Positions 1-7,042 of a stretch of 64,000 bases of DNA are shown piece by piece. The stretch lies in assembly GCA_951812805.1 (NCBI GenBank), contig CATOSZ010000001.1, forward strand, positions 806,001 through 870,000, written 5' to 3'. Source of the DNA: an uncultured Alphaproteobacteria bacterium. Lineage in GTDB: Bacteria; Pseudomonadota; Alphaproteobacteria; GCA-2731375. The position numbers and the translations under genes were made by a program. Below the pieces are notes generated by a model, which saw only the letters and a list, made by a program, of their open reading frames with translations, searched no databases and was not told the DNA's origin. Position 1 is the stretch's first letter. Each line of letters opens with the position of its first letter.

Positions 1-179
1 TCGCCGCCCGCGACCGCGACGACCAGATCGCAGCCGCTATCGTCCGGCTCGTGGATTATCTCGTAGCCGCGACCCGCCAACGCCCGGCATACACGTCCGA
101 CGTCGCCCTGGTCATGATCGTCCGCAAGCGCCCAGACCCGGGGCCGGACGCGCCCTTCGCTCCCACCGCTCACCGCCAT
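1..179 (-). CDS. Unidentified protein, N-terminal part only (runs off left edge)
   Basis: An open frame on the minus strand reads from an ATG at 179 (or a GTG at 191) to the window edge without a stop. The about 59 visible residues alternate hydrophobic and charged segments like a real globular protein (for example RPRVWALADDHDQGDVGR) and end in a Val/Ala-rich strand followed by Gly-Gly. I do not recognise a family. No strong ribosome binding site decides the start, and the frame stays open further upstream, so the true start is uncertain. It lies downstream of, and on the same strand as, the small gene broken by IS21 copy 1, so the two may have been co-transcribed. The opposite-strand frame here looks much less protein-like. 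Confidence 0.35.
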   Translation of the reverse strand, partial: MAVSGGSEGRVRPRVWALADDHDQGDVGRVCRALAGRGYEIIHEPDDSGCDLVVAVAGG

Positions 180-259
180 GACCAGTTCCACAGCCAGGTC
201 GCCACCCGCGACGATCAGCGGGGAGTTTACGGGATTTGCCGCACTCGTGCAGGGTCCGG

Positions 260-519
260 CTATCCGGCCTCGAATCGCGCGACATCCATGAAGAACCGAC
301 TGCCCTTGAAGGAGCCGCGGCGCTCGATCGGGCTGCCGTCCAGGTGGCGCCCGTCCTGAATGAAGCTGATCTTGGTAAAATAGGGCTGGCCGATATGTTC
401 CTCGTCACCATCGACGACGATGGTCCAGATGACGTGCCGGCCGTCGAGTTCATCGGGGTCTGTGGGAATATTGATGTCGTCCGGCATGTTGTCGACGTTG
501 TTGCCTTTCAACAGCAGGC
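260..519 (-). pseudogene. 3' fragment of a small gene split by IS21 copy 1
   Basis: This is the C-terminal part of a conserved-looking acidic protein (contains DGRHVIWTIVVDGDEEHIGQ and ends FFMDVARFEAG). It is separated from its N-terminal part at 3495-3634 by the 2,975-bp IS21 element. Removing the IS and one 7-bp copy of AGCAGGC restores one uninterrupted frame of about 130 residues across the junction (GGFEG-LLLKGNNVDN). I cannot name the family; it is small, soluble and has no signal peptide. The last bases of the IS place an ATG in frame just upstream (MLIDSLLLKG...), so this fragment could in principle still be translated as an 89-90 residue fusion. Confidence 0.8.
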
Positions 520-588
520 TGTCAATCAGCATTTAATTCTGACCCCCTATCGGCGTGCAAAATTGACCCCCCCCCTTGCTTCGACGGA

Positions 589-695
589 GGTTGTCCCGGT
601 AGTCCACGGGAGGGCCCCGCGCGGCTTCGTGTAGCGCTTTGCGTTACGCGGAGCGAAGCCGCGTGGGAGGGGCCTGTGGGCCCACCGGGACAACC
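589..695. repeat. 107-bp imperfect palindrome inside IS21 copy 1
   Basis: The arms begin GGTTGTCCCGGT and end ACCGGGACAACC. Further in, GGCTTCG pairs with CGAAGCC and GGGAGGGCCCC pairs with imperfect partners, around a loop near GCGCTTTGCGTTACGCGG. It would fold as one long hairpin in RNA or single-stranded DNA. It lies between the outer IS end and the nested remnant, outside any gene, and recurs at 32508-32614 in copy 2. Its role in the element is unknown. Confidence 0.75.
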
Positions 696-759
696 GGGCC
701 GGCGGCGGAACGTGGGGATCAGGTGGGGTTCTTGAAGTGGCAATGAGCTTTTGAAGTAG

Positions 760-1056
760 TGTCCAGACTGTTCTGCAAGTTTGTCATGGCTGCCGATGAG
801 GGCCACCGGCATGCCTGGCGCGGAGATTTCGATTGCTCGGAGCGCCAGGCATGCCGAGCCGCCGTCAGGCGGCTTTCTGGATGCGTTCGCTTTTGCTCTC
901 CTTGAGATGGATCATGTTGAGCTAGCGGTTGGCATCCAGCCAGTCCTCATGGATTTCGATCGCGAGAGCCCGGACCAGCCGGAGGCAGCTCATCCACCCC
1001 ATCGGCCCGGACTTGTGCCCCAGCTACGAAACCCCTTTTGCAGAACAATCTGTACA
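760..1056. repeat. Nested remnant of an IS256-type element inside IS21 copy 1
   Basis: A 297-bp segment bounded by 19-bp inverted repeats: TGTCCAGACTGTTCTGCAA at 760 and the complement of TGTACAGATTGTTCTGCAA ending at 1056 (17 of 19 match). Between them, on the minus strand, a short frame reads like the C-terminus of an IS256/mutator transposase (LRLVRALAIEIHEDWLDANR, then a stop, then LNMIHLKE). No 8-bp target duplication is visible. It is a decayed internal-deletion derivative now carried as cargo by the IS21 element; the family assignment comes from remembered similarity. Confidence 0.6.
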
Positions 1057-1088
1057 GGACCCGTTTTGATTTGCCCGCCTTTGCGATG

Positions 1089-1137
1089 AAAGCCCCCAGG
1101 CTGATTGGCTCCATATAGCGGATCAGCCTGGGGCTTT
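1089..1137 (-). terminator. Rho-independent-type hairpin after istB (copy 1)
   Basis: An inverted repeat of the AAAGCCCCAGGCTGAT type on both arms around CCGCTATATGGAGCC, immediately downstream of the istB stop and ending in a short T run. Strong stem and correct placement; the poly-T tract is only three bases. Confidence 0.7.
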
Positions 1138-1150
1138 GCTTACAGGGCGG

Positions 1151-1882
1151 CTACTTTTGTCGTCGCTGTTTGCTTTGTGCGAAGCGGTAAGACATGTTGC
1201 CTGTTTCGATGATTGCGCAGTGATGCGTTACACGATCCAGCAACGCGGTTGTCATTTTTGCATCTCCGAAGACGGAGACCCATTCCCCGAACTCCAGATT
1301 GGTGGTGATGATGACGCTGGTCTTCTCATAGAGTTTGCTGATCAGGTGGAACAAGAGCGCACCGCCGGATTTGGGGAATGGGATATAGCCCAGTTCGTCG
1401 ATGATGACGCAATCCATGGCCGTCAGTTGCCGGATGATCTTGCCGGCGTTGCCTTCGGCCTGTTCCTTGATCAGCGCATTGATCAGATCGACGGCGTTGA
1501 AGAAACGGACCTTCTTTCCCTGATTGATCAACAGCGTCCCCAGAGCAATGGCGATGTGGGTTTTGCCCGTACCGGTTCCGCCCACCAGAATGAGGTTGTG
1601 GGCCTCCTGGGTGAACTGCCCTGAGCAGAAGGGGTCGATTTGCGCTTGGGTGACGGCGGCTAGGCCGTAATCGAAAGTGGCGAAGTCCTTATGGTGGGGG
1701 AACTTCGAGGCCCGCATTTGGTGCTGGATAGAGCGCACCCGGCGCTCTACAGTCTCGGCGTCGATCAGTTGCTTTATCGCAGTGGTCAGACTTGGCGGCT
1801 TGCGCGCGGCCAGCAAAGCTTCGGCGCAAGCCGCCATTCCATACAGCCTCAGGGCGATCAGTTGGTCTATCAAAGCTTTCAT
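1151..1882 (-). CDS. istB: IS21 helper ATPase IstB (copy 1)
   Basis: IstB is the AAA+ ATPase that assists the IS21 transposase in target capture. The 243-residue protein shows a Walker A motif GGTGTGKTH near residue 100, a Walker B motif [12 protein letters not shown] and a Thr-Thr-Asn sensor ([11 protein letters not shown]), at normal family length. The ATG at 1882 overlaps the istA stop as ATGA, which decides the start and implies translational coupling. It is followed by a hairpin terminator. The translation is identical to that of copy 2 at 31321-32052, so both copies look intact and recently duplicated. Confidence 0.95.
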   Translation of the reverse strand: MKALIDQLIALRLYGMAACAEALLAARKPPSLTTAIKQLIDAETVERRVRSIQHQMRASKFPHHKDFATFDYGLAAVTQAQIDPFCSGQFTQEAHNLILVGGTGTGKTHIAIALGTLLINQGKKVRFFNAVDLINALIKEQAEGNAGKIIRQLTAMDCVIIDELGYIPFPKSGGALLFHLISKLYEKTSVIITTNLEFGEWVSVFGDAKMTTALLDRVTHHCAIIETGNMSYRFAQSKQRRQK

Positions 1883-3378
1883 GCGACGGCCTCCCCGGCA
1901 ACGCACAGCGTCTCATAGCGCTTGCAGTCCGCTTCGGGCCGCAAGGTCAGTTGCGGATAGGCGTGGCTCTCGCCCCATGGCGCGATGACCGGCTCCACCA
2001 GTTGGTTGATCAGATTGATGATGGCCGGAAGGCGCAGCGTGTTCTGCTCCACGGCCAGTTCACAGGCTATCTCGACCACCTCGATCCCGTGATCCTGGGC
2101 CAGCAGGAGCAGATCGACAAACTCCCGGTCCCCGCCTTTGCCGGCCATGTAATGCGCCCTGACCCGGTGCATCGCCTCAGGCAATTGCCAACCCACAAAG
2201 GGCGCGCCATCTCTCAGCGCGCCGGGCTTGCGGTCGAGTAGGGGCAGGTAATGCCAGGGCTCGAAATAGCTGGCGTTGCGGGTAAAGCGGCGCTTGTGCT
2301 CGGCAATCACATTCTGCCCTGACACAACCACGATCCGGTCCGCATAGGCGCGCAGAGAGACAAGCTCCCCGGCGAACCGGGAGGGGACGCTATAGCGATT
2401 GGTGGCATATTGGACCAGACAGGTAGAGCGGACACGAGCGGCCTTCTCAACATAGCCGTCAAAAGCCCGGCCCAGGGGACGCAGTTCGGCGCACTCGTCT
2501 GCGAACACGTCCGAGATCTTGCGATCCGATTGTTCGGGGTGGGCGCGATTCGCCAATTCCTCGCAGCGCAGACGCAACCAGCCGTTCAGCGCATCCAGAT
2601 CGTCAAAGGCGGGCTTGGGCGCAAACAGCTGTCCCCGCAGGAACCCAACCTGGTTCTCAATCTGACCCTTCTCCCACCCCGCCGCGGGTGTGCAAGCAAC
2701 CGGTTCCATCACATAGTGGTTCATCAACGCCAGAAAGCGCGGATGGAACACACGGTCCTTAGAGCGCGAAACATAGGTTACCATCGTCTTGGGGTTGTCG
2801 ATGATCACCCGGCGCGGTACGCCGCCATAGAAAGACATCGCCCGTGCAAAGGCGTCCAGCACCATCTCCTGAGATTCGCTGGGATAGGCAACAACAAAGG
2901 GCTTGCGGCTATGACATAGGCGGAAGTGGGCAACCTTTACCTTCTGCTCGACACCGCCCAGGACAGCGTATTCCGTGCTCCAGTCAAACTGGAGCGCGTC
3001 ACCTGCCGTAAAGTGCAACGGAATGAACGCATCCCCCGATCCGGCGCCAGAACGCTTCAGGTCGCGGACAAACCTCTGAACCGTCGAGTAGGATCCGCTA
3101 TAGCCTTCCGACACAAGCTGCTCATAAAGCTTCTTGGCCGTCCGGCGCTCACGGCGCGGGCGCCCCAGGTCCTGCTCAAAGAGCGCCCGAAGCCGGCTGG
3201 CGAAGCCATCGCTAAGCTTACGCCGGACGGGTGAAACGCGCCGCTGATAGCTCGGTGGATCGCCGTCCTTCAGATACTTCTTAATCGTGTTCCGCGACAA
3301 ACCAGTCTGACGAGATACAGATCGGATACTCCGACCCTCCCGTAATATCCAACGTCGGATCTTCAATACGCTTTCCAT
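1879..3378 (-). CDS. istA: IS21 transposase IstA (copy 1)
   Basis: A 499-residue DDE transposase of the IS21 family. The N-terminus carries a helix-turn-helix ([20 protein letters not shown]). The integrase-core acidic residues appear as LQFDWST, IIDNPKT and [10 protein letters not shown], and the C-terminus has the Mu-type beta-barrel region. I chose the ATG at 3378 because AGGTGG lies about 8 bases upstream; a GTG at 3405 would add nine residues. The gene ends in ATGA overlap with istB. The frame is intact and identical in translation to copy 2, so the element is probably still mobile. Confidence 0.95.
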   Translation of the reverse strand: MESVLKIRRWILREGRSIRSVSRQTGLSRNTIKKYLKDGDPPSYQRRVSPVRRKLSDGFASRLRALFEQDLGRPRRERRTAKKLYEQLVSEGYSGSYSTVQRFVRDLKRSGAGSGDAFIPLHFTAGDALQFDWSTEYAVLGGVEQKVKVAHFRLCHSRKPFVVAYPSESQEMVLDAFARAMSFYGGVPRRVIIDNPKTMVTYVSRSKDRVFHPRFLALMNHYVMEPVACTPAAGWEKGQIENQVGFLRGQLFAPKPAFDDLDALNGWLRLRCEELANRAHPEQSDRKISDVFADECAELRPLGRAFDGYVEKAARVRSTCLVQYATNRYSVPSRFAGELVSLRAYADRIVVVSGQNVIAEHKRRFTRNASYFEPWHYLPLLDRKPGALRDGAPFVGWQLPEAMHRVRAHYMAGKGGDREFVDLLLLAQDHGIEVVEIACELAVEQNTLRLPAIINLINQLVEPVIAPWGESHAYPQLTLRPEADCKRYETLCVAGEAVA

Positions 3379-3494
3379 CAATACCACCTGCTCTTTCCTC
3401 CGCACTGTTCCGTGCGGATGCTAGCGTTCCAGGTGGGTCAATTCTTACCGCTCATAACCCACCAAAGTGGGTCAGTTTTGCATGCCGATTCACA

Positions 3495-3634
3495 AGCAGG
3501 CCTTCGAAGCCACCGCTGACGTCATGGGCGCAGACCTCATAGGCGCCGATTTGCGATTGCTCGATGAAGACTTCCATACGGACGGGCTGGCCGTCGGAAT
3601 CGAAGCGGATCTTGTGAATTCCCGAAGCGGACAT
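3495..3634 (-). pseudogene. 5' fragment of the small gene split by IS21 copy 1
   Basis: The frame starts at ATG 3634 with AAGGGGG about 8 bases upstream and reads MSASGIHKIRFDSDGQPVRM and on to GGFEGLLV before entering the IS. The IS makes it end after about 16 foreign residues. Joined to 260-519 it rebuilds a soluble protein of about 130 residues. The two-part split together with the matched 7-bp repeat is strong evidence that the gene was intact until recently. Function unknown. Confidence 0.8.
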
Positions 3635-3759
3635 GGCGCATCCCCCTTGCAATGACCATCGTAGGTTTGCAGGGGCCGCGTGAATGCAGCGTGATTTGAA
3701 GTAACCAAGTCAGAATATGCAACCGGCGTGACGTTGTTGATTTCGAGATACTCGGTCCT

Positions 3760-4230
3760 TCAGGTCGTTTCCGGTCCCGCCTCGGCCTTCTTCTCCCAGC
3801 CGCCACCTTCGCGTTGCTGCCAGTAGGTCAACCGGTAGCCGGCATCGCGCCACTCGCGCCAGCGCAGTCGGGCCGCCTGCACCGCGGTTTCGTCGCGCCC
3901 GTCGAACATGTCCACCGCACGGGCGAAGTCCGCGAGAAAGCCGGGCATGACGCCATCGACCAAGACGAGAACGTCGGCCCCGTTCGGGTTCTCCTCGCGC
4001 ACCGTCAGAAAGATTGGCTGGCGCGCCGCTTCCCCGGTCCCACTGCCGCCATGTGGCAGCCAGGATGCCGCGTCATAGGTCCAAAGCAGATTGTCGAGCG
4101 CGCGCGCCCGCTCGTCGCTGCCGGCGAGCAGGACGGTGCGGTGGCCGCGCGCTGAAATCGTCTCCAGCAACCTCGGCAGCGCGCCCTCCAGAGGTTGGCG
4201 CTGGAGGTGATAGAAGCCGATTTCCGTCAT
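3760..4230 (-). CDS. holC: DNA polymerase III chi subunit
   Basis: A 156-residue protein matching the HolC/chi family, the clamp-loader accessory subunit that contacts single-stranded-DNA-binding protein. It begins MTEIGFYHLQRQPLEGALPR and carries the family features LLAGSDERARALDNLLWTYD, PNGADVLVLVDG and a C-terminal RYRLTYW-like strand (here GYRLTYWQQ). The size is typical. Its ATG at 4230 overlaps the pepA stop as ATGA, a pepA-holC arrangement common in alphaproteobacteria, so it is probably translated by coupling from the pepA message. The C-terminus has a short basic/acidic tail without known function. Confidence 0.92.
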   Translation of the reverse strand: MTEIGFYHLQRQPLEGALPRLLETISARGHRTVLLAGSDERARALDNLLWTYDAASWLPHGGSGTGEAARQPIFLTVREENPNGADVLVLVDGVMPGFLADFARAVDMFDGRDETAVQAARLRWREWRDAGYRLTYWQQREGGGWEKKAEAGPETT

Positions 4231-5717
4231 GTGCCTTCGTAATGGTCGCGCACCAGGCGATCGAGCGCGCGCACGCCCCAGCCGGTCCCGCCTTTGGGCA
4301 CGGTCGGGCGGCCTTTCGAAGACCAGGCAACGCCGGCGATATCGAGATGGGCCCACGGCACGTCGCCGACGAAGCGCTGCAGGAACTGCGCCGCCGTGAT
4401 GCTGCCGGCGCCACGCCCGCCGACGTTCTTCATATCGGCGATATCCGAATTGATCATCTTGTCGTAAGCCTCGCTCATCGGCAGCCGCCAGATCCCTTCC
4501 CCCTCCGACTTCGCGGTTTGTTCGAGCTGTTCGGCCAATTCGTCGTTGTTCGAAAAGAGGCCTGCATTCTCGTGTCCGAGCGCGACGATCATCGCGCCCG
4601 TGAGGGTCGCCAAGTCGACCATGAAGCGGGGCTTGAAACGCTCCTTCACGTACCAGAGTGCGTCGGCCAGAACCAATCGGCCTTCGGCGTCGGTATTGAT
4701 CACCTCGATCGTCTGGCCGGACATCGAGGTCACGACGTCGCCGGGCCGTTGCGCGGTGCCGGACGGCATGTTCTCGACCAGGCCGATGACACCGATCGCG
4801 TTCACCTTGGCCTTGCGCCCGGCAAGTGCACGCATCAGGCCGGTAACGGTACCGGCCCCGCCCATATCCCATTTCATCATCTCCATCCCGCCCGCGGGCT
4901 TGATGGAAATGCCGCCGGTGTCGAAGCAGACGCCCTTACCGACGAAGGCGACCGGCGGCCGGCGCGCCGGCCCCCCGTTCCAGCGCATCACGACCATGTA
5001 GCTCTTCCGTTCGCTGCCCTGGCCGACGCCCAGCAGGGCGCCCATGCCGAGTTTGGCCATGCGCGCCTCATCGAGGACTTCAATCTTCAGACCATGGCTC
5101 GAGAGCTTTCGGCACTCGGCCGCAAAGCTTTCGGGAAAGAGGACGTTCGCCGGTTCCGAGACCAGATCCCGGGTCAGAAAAACCCCCTCGGCAATGGCGT
5201 CGAACGGGGCGAAGGCCCGCCGTGCCCGAGCCGCGCCCGCGACGCCCACCGTCACCTTCTCGAGCGTTGGCTTCTCGCTGGCCTTCCGGGTCGTGCGATA
5301 TTTGTCGAACCGATAGCTGCCGAGACGCGCGCCATAACCAATACGCGCCGCCGTCTCCGCCACCGACATCGCGGAGCCCGTCAGATCTTCCGAAAGGATG
5401 GCGAGGCTTTTGAGGCCGCTGGTGGCAAGACGGCCGACGGCGCCGCCGCCGACGCCTTCGAGGCCCAGTTCACGCGCGGCGGACGCATCGCCGATACCGG
5501 CGACGAGCACACGACCAACACCGTCGCCCGGCGCCGGAATGTCCAGCCAGGACCCTTTGCCGCCCTTGAACGAGACGGCTGAAATGGCCCGGGCGATGGC
5601 GCCATCGAGGCGCGCGTCCAATGCCGCACCATTGGCCAGCAGACCACCGCCGTCCTGCGCGAGGACGACGATCGCCCCTTGCTTTATCGTCTTCGGCTCG
5701 CTGAACGAAACCCGCAT
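4227..5717 (-). CDS. pepA: Leucyl aminopeptidase (M17 family)
   Basis: A cytosolic dizinc aminopeptidase that releases N-terminal residues from peptides. At 496 residues it has the usual length. The catalytic C-terminal domain contains VGKGVCFDTGGISIKP (metal and catalytic lysine region), the M17 signature NTDAEGRLVLADAL, and the TLTGA segment. The ATG at 5717 (MRVSFSEPKTIKQ) is preceded by GAGGAA; upstream in-frame codons give an arginine-rich, unlikely extension. It is the first gene of a leftward unit with holC. Its promoter region, shared with divergent surA, has been lengthened by IS481 copy 1. Confidence 0.95.
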   Translation of the reverse strand: MRVSFSEPKTIKQGAIVVLAQDGGGLLANGAALDARLDGAIARAISAVSFKGGKGSWLDIPAPGDGVGRVLVAGIGDASAARELGLEGVGGGAVGRLATSGLKSLAILSEDLTGSAMSVAETAARIGYGARLGSYRFDKYRTTRKASEKPTLEKVTVGVAGAARARRAFAPFDAIAEGVFLTRDLVSEPANVLFPESFAAECRKLSSHGLKIEVLDEARMAKLGMGALLGVGQGSERKSYMVVMRWNGGPARRPPVAFVGKGVCFDTGGISIKPAGGMEMMKWDMGGAGTVTGLMRALAGRKAKVNAIGVIGLVENMPSGTAQRPGDVVTSMSGQTIEVINTDAEGRLVLADALWYVKERFKPRFMVDLATLTGAMIVALGHENAGLFSNNDELAEQLEQTAKSEGEGIWRLPMSEAYDKMINSDIADMKNVGGRGAGSITAAQFLQRFVGDVPWAHLDIAGVAWSSKGRPTVPKGGTGWGVRALDRLVRDHYEGT

Positions 5718-5740
5718 TGCCACATTCCTCCACACTGAAC

Positions 5741-5786
5741 GGCGCCGGCCGGCGCCGTGCCATCTTACCCTTGCGCGCGCGCAAGG
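5741..5786. repeat. Two perfect GC palindromes in the pepA leader
   Basis: GGCGCCGGCCGGCGCC (5741-5756) and CCTTGCGCGCGCGCAAGG (5769-5786) are both perfect palindromes lying 24 bp and more upstream of the pepA start, between pepA and IS481 copy 1. They could be operator sites or RNA hairpins in the pepA 5' leader. No T run follows, so a terminator role is not supported. Confidence 0.5.
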
Positions 5787-5908
5787 AAAGACTCGTTTCC
5801 CCGTCATGGCTGACTAGGTTCAGATAGATGTGAGACGCGCCTCTGGCGGCAGAGGCGGGGATCTCCGAAGCTGTGAGTTGCGAGACCAACAGCTTGAAGG
5901 AGATCCCC

Positions 5909-6916
5909 ATGCAGGTTTTTGGCCTGCCCCGACATGTTATCAGGGGTTGGAGGACGGCGTCGCGTCTGAACGCGGAGCCCGACACTAAATGCGTAGCGTT
6001 CAGACGCGACGCCGTCCGGCGTTGGCATCGGGCCCGGCGTGACGGCTTGACGGCCGAGGCGGCGGCCCAGGCGGTGGGCGTGCCGCGTAGCACGCTCTAT
6101 CGCTGGGACGAGCGGTTGGAGCCGCGCTCGCGCGCGCCTCGCCGCCGTCGTCGCCGAGAGTGGTCGAGTGCGGTGCTGCGTCGGCTTGAACGGCTGCGCC
6201 GCGACTTCCCGATGTGGGGCAAGGCCAAGCTCGGACCGCTGCTGCGCCGAGAGGGCTTCACCTTGTCGGACAGCACCGTTGGTCGCATGCTCGCCCATCT
6301 GGTCGCGCGCGGCGTCGTTGTGCCGGTGCCCGTGGCGCGACGACGCGCCAAGGGCAAGAGAGCCAAGCGCCCACACGCCAAGCGTTTGCCGAAGGGGATG
6401 AAGGCAACGGCCCCCGGCGATCTGGTCCAGCTCGACACCTTGAGCATCACGCCGGCCGGCGAGCGCACGGTCAAGCAGTTCACCGCCTACGATCCCGTCA
6501 GCCGCTTCACCTGTGCCAAGGCCTTCCGCAGAGCGACCGCCAGGAACGCCGAGAGCTTCCTCGACAAACTCGTGGCCGACCTGCCCTTCCCCGTGAAGGC
6601 CATCCAGGTCGACGGTGGATCCGAGTTCATGGCCGAGTTCGAGGCCGCCTGCGAGAGCCGAAAGATCCCCGTCTATGTCTTGCCGCCGAGGACGCCGCAG
6701 CTCAATGGCGGCGTCGAGCGAGCCAACGGCGCATGGCGCTACGAGTTCTACGCCTGCCATGACATCGAGGACCAGCTCGACAAACTAAACCCACAGATCG
6801 ACAAGTTCGCCAACATCTACAACACCTTCAGGCCTCATGGAGCCTTGAAAGGCAAAACCCCCGAGGAGTACCTTCGACAGATCACAGCCAAGAAGACCTC
6901 GTCGTCTCATATGTAG
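5909..6916 (+). CDS. IS481-like DDE transposase (copy 1)
   Basis: A 335-residue transposase. An N-terminal helix-turn-helix region (GLTAEAAAQAVGVPRSTLYR) is followed by an Arg-rich linker and a second winged-helix-like part (MWGKAKLGPLLRREGF). The integrase core shows the acidic triad as LVQLDTLSI, IQVDGGSEF and GGVERANGAWR. I chose ATG 5909 (MQVFGLPRH) because GAAGGAGAT lies just upstream; an earlier ATG at 5873 has no such site. A 22-bp perfect inverted repeat sits 43 bases inside the gene. The frame is intact. Confidence 0.88.
   Translation: MQVFGLPRHVIRGWRTASRLNAEPDTKCVAFRRDAVRRWHRARRDGLTAEAAAQAVGVPRSTLYRWDERLEPRSRAPRRRRRREWSSAVLRRLERLRRDFPMWGKAKLGPLLRREGFTLSDSTVGRMLAHLVARGVVVPVPVARRRAKGKRAKRPHAKRLPKGMKATAPGDLVQLDTLSITPAGERTVKQFTAYDPVSRFTCAKAFRRATARNAESFLDKLVADLPFPVKAIQVDGGSEFMAEFEAACESRKIPVYVLPPRTPQLNGGVERANGAWRYEFYACHDIEDQLDKLNPQIDKFANIYNTFRPHGALKGKTPEEYLRQITAKKTSSSHM
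5952..6017. repeat. 22-bp perfect inverted repeat inside the transposase gene (copy 1)
   Basis: The arms 5952-5973 (starting GGACGGCGTCGCGTC) and 5996-6017 (ending GACGCGACGCCGTCC) are exact reverse complements around a 22-base loop, 43 bases downstream of the start codon. In mRNA this would be a very stable hairpin in the early coding region. The same structure is present in copy 2 at 40278-40343. Confidence 0.85.
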
Positions 6917-7042
6917 TGAACCTGGACAATGGCTGGCGTTCGGGCGCGATAGCTTCTATACGGGCCGACAAGAAGCTATCCTCCGACGACTCGCCGAGTG
7001 GAGGCGGCGGGCCGACGGACGACGAAAAAGCGTAGGGGACAG

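Larger units (their letters stand above)
520..3494 (-). mobile_element. IS21-family insertion sequence, copy 1 (istA-istB, minus strand)
   Basis: A 2,975-bp element with TGT...ACA ends. The imperfect terminal repeats are TGTCAATCAGCATTTAATTC at the 520 end and TGTGAATCGGCATGCAAAAC at the 3494 end, both leading into CTGACCC; further GACCC-type repeats lie just inside, as IS21 elements typically have. It is flanked by a perfect 7-bp target duplication AGCAGGC (513-519 and 3495-3501), so this is a simple insertion. It encodes IstA (DDE transposase) and IstB (ATPase helper) in ATGA overlap. About 630 bp at the 520 side are non-coding and hold a terminator, an IS256-like remnant and a long palindrome. 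It appears identical to copy 2 at 29709-32683 in opposite orientation. Confidence 0.95.
5811..6928 (+). mobile_element. IS481-like insertion sequence, copy 1
   Basis: A 1,118-bp element. The inverted ends are TGACTAGGTTCAG on the left and TGTCCAGGTTCAC (complement of the right end), both continuing into a conserved TGAGACG. It is flanked by a perfect 5-bp duplication ATGGC (5806-5810 and 6929-6933). It holds one DDE transposase gene. The insertion lies in the pepA-surA intergenic region and breaks no gene. Only one synonymous base difference was noticed against copy 2 (39367-40484, opposite orientation). The family call rests on size, single frame and DDE spacing and is less certain than the boundaries. 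Confidence 0.88.
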
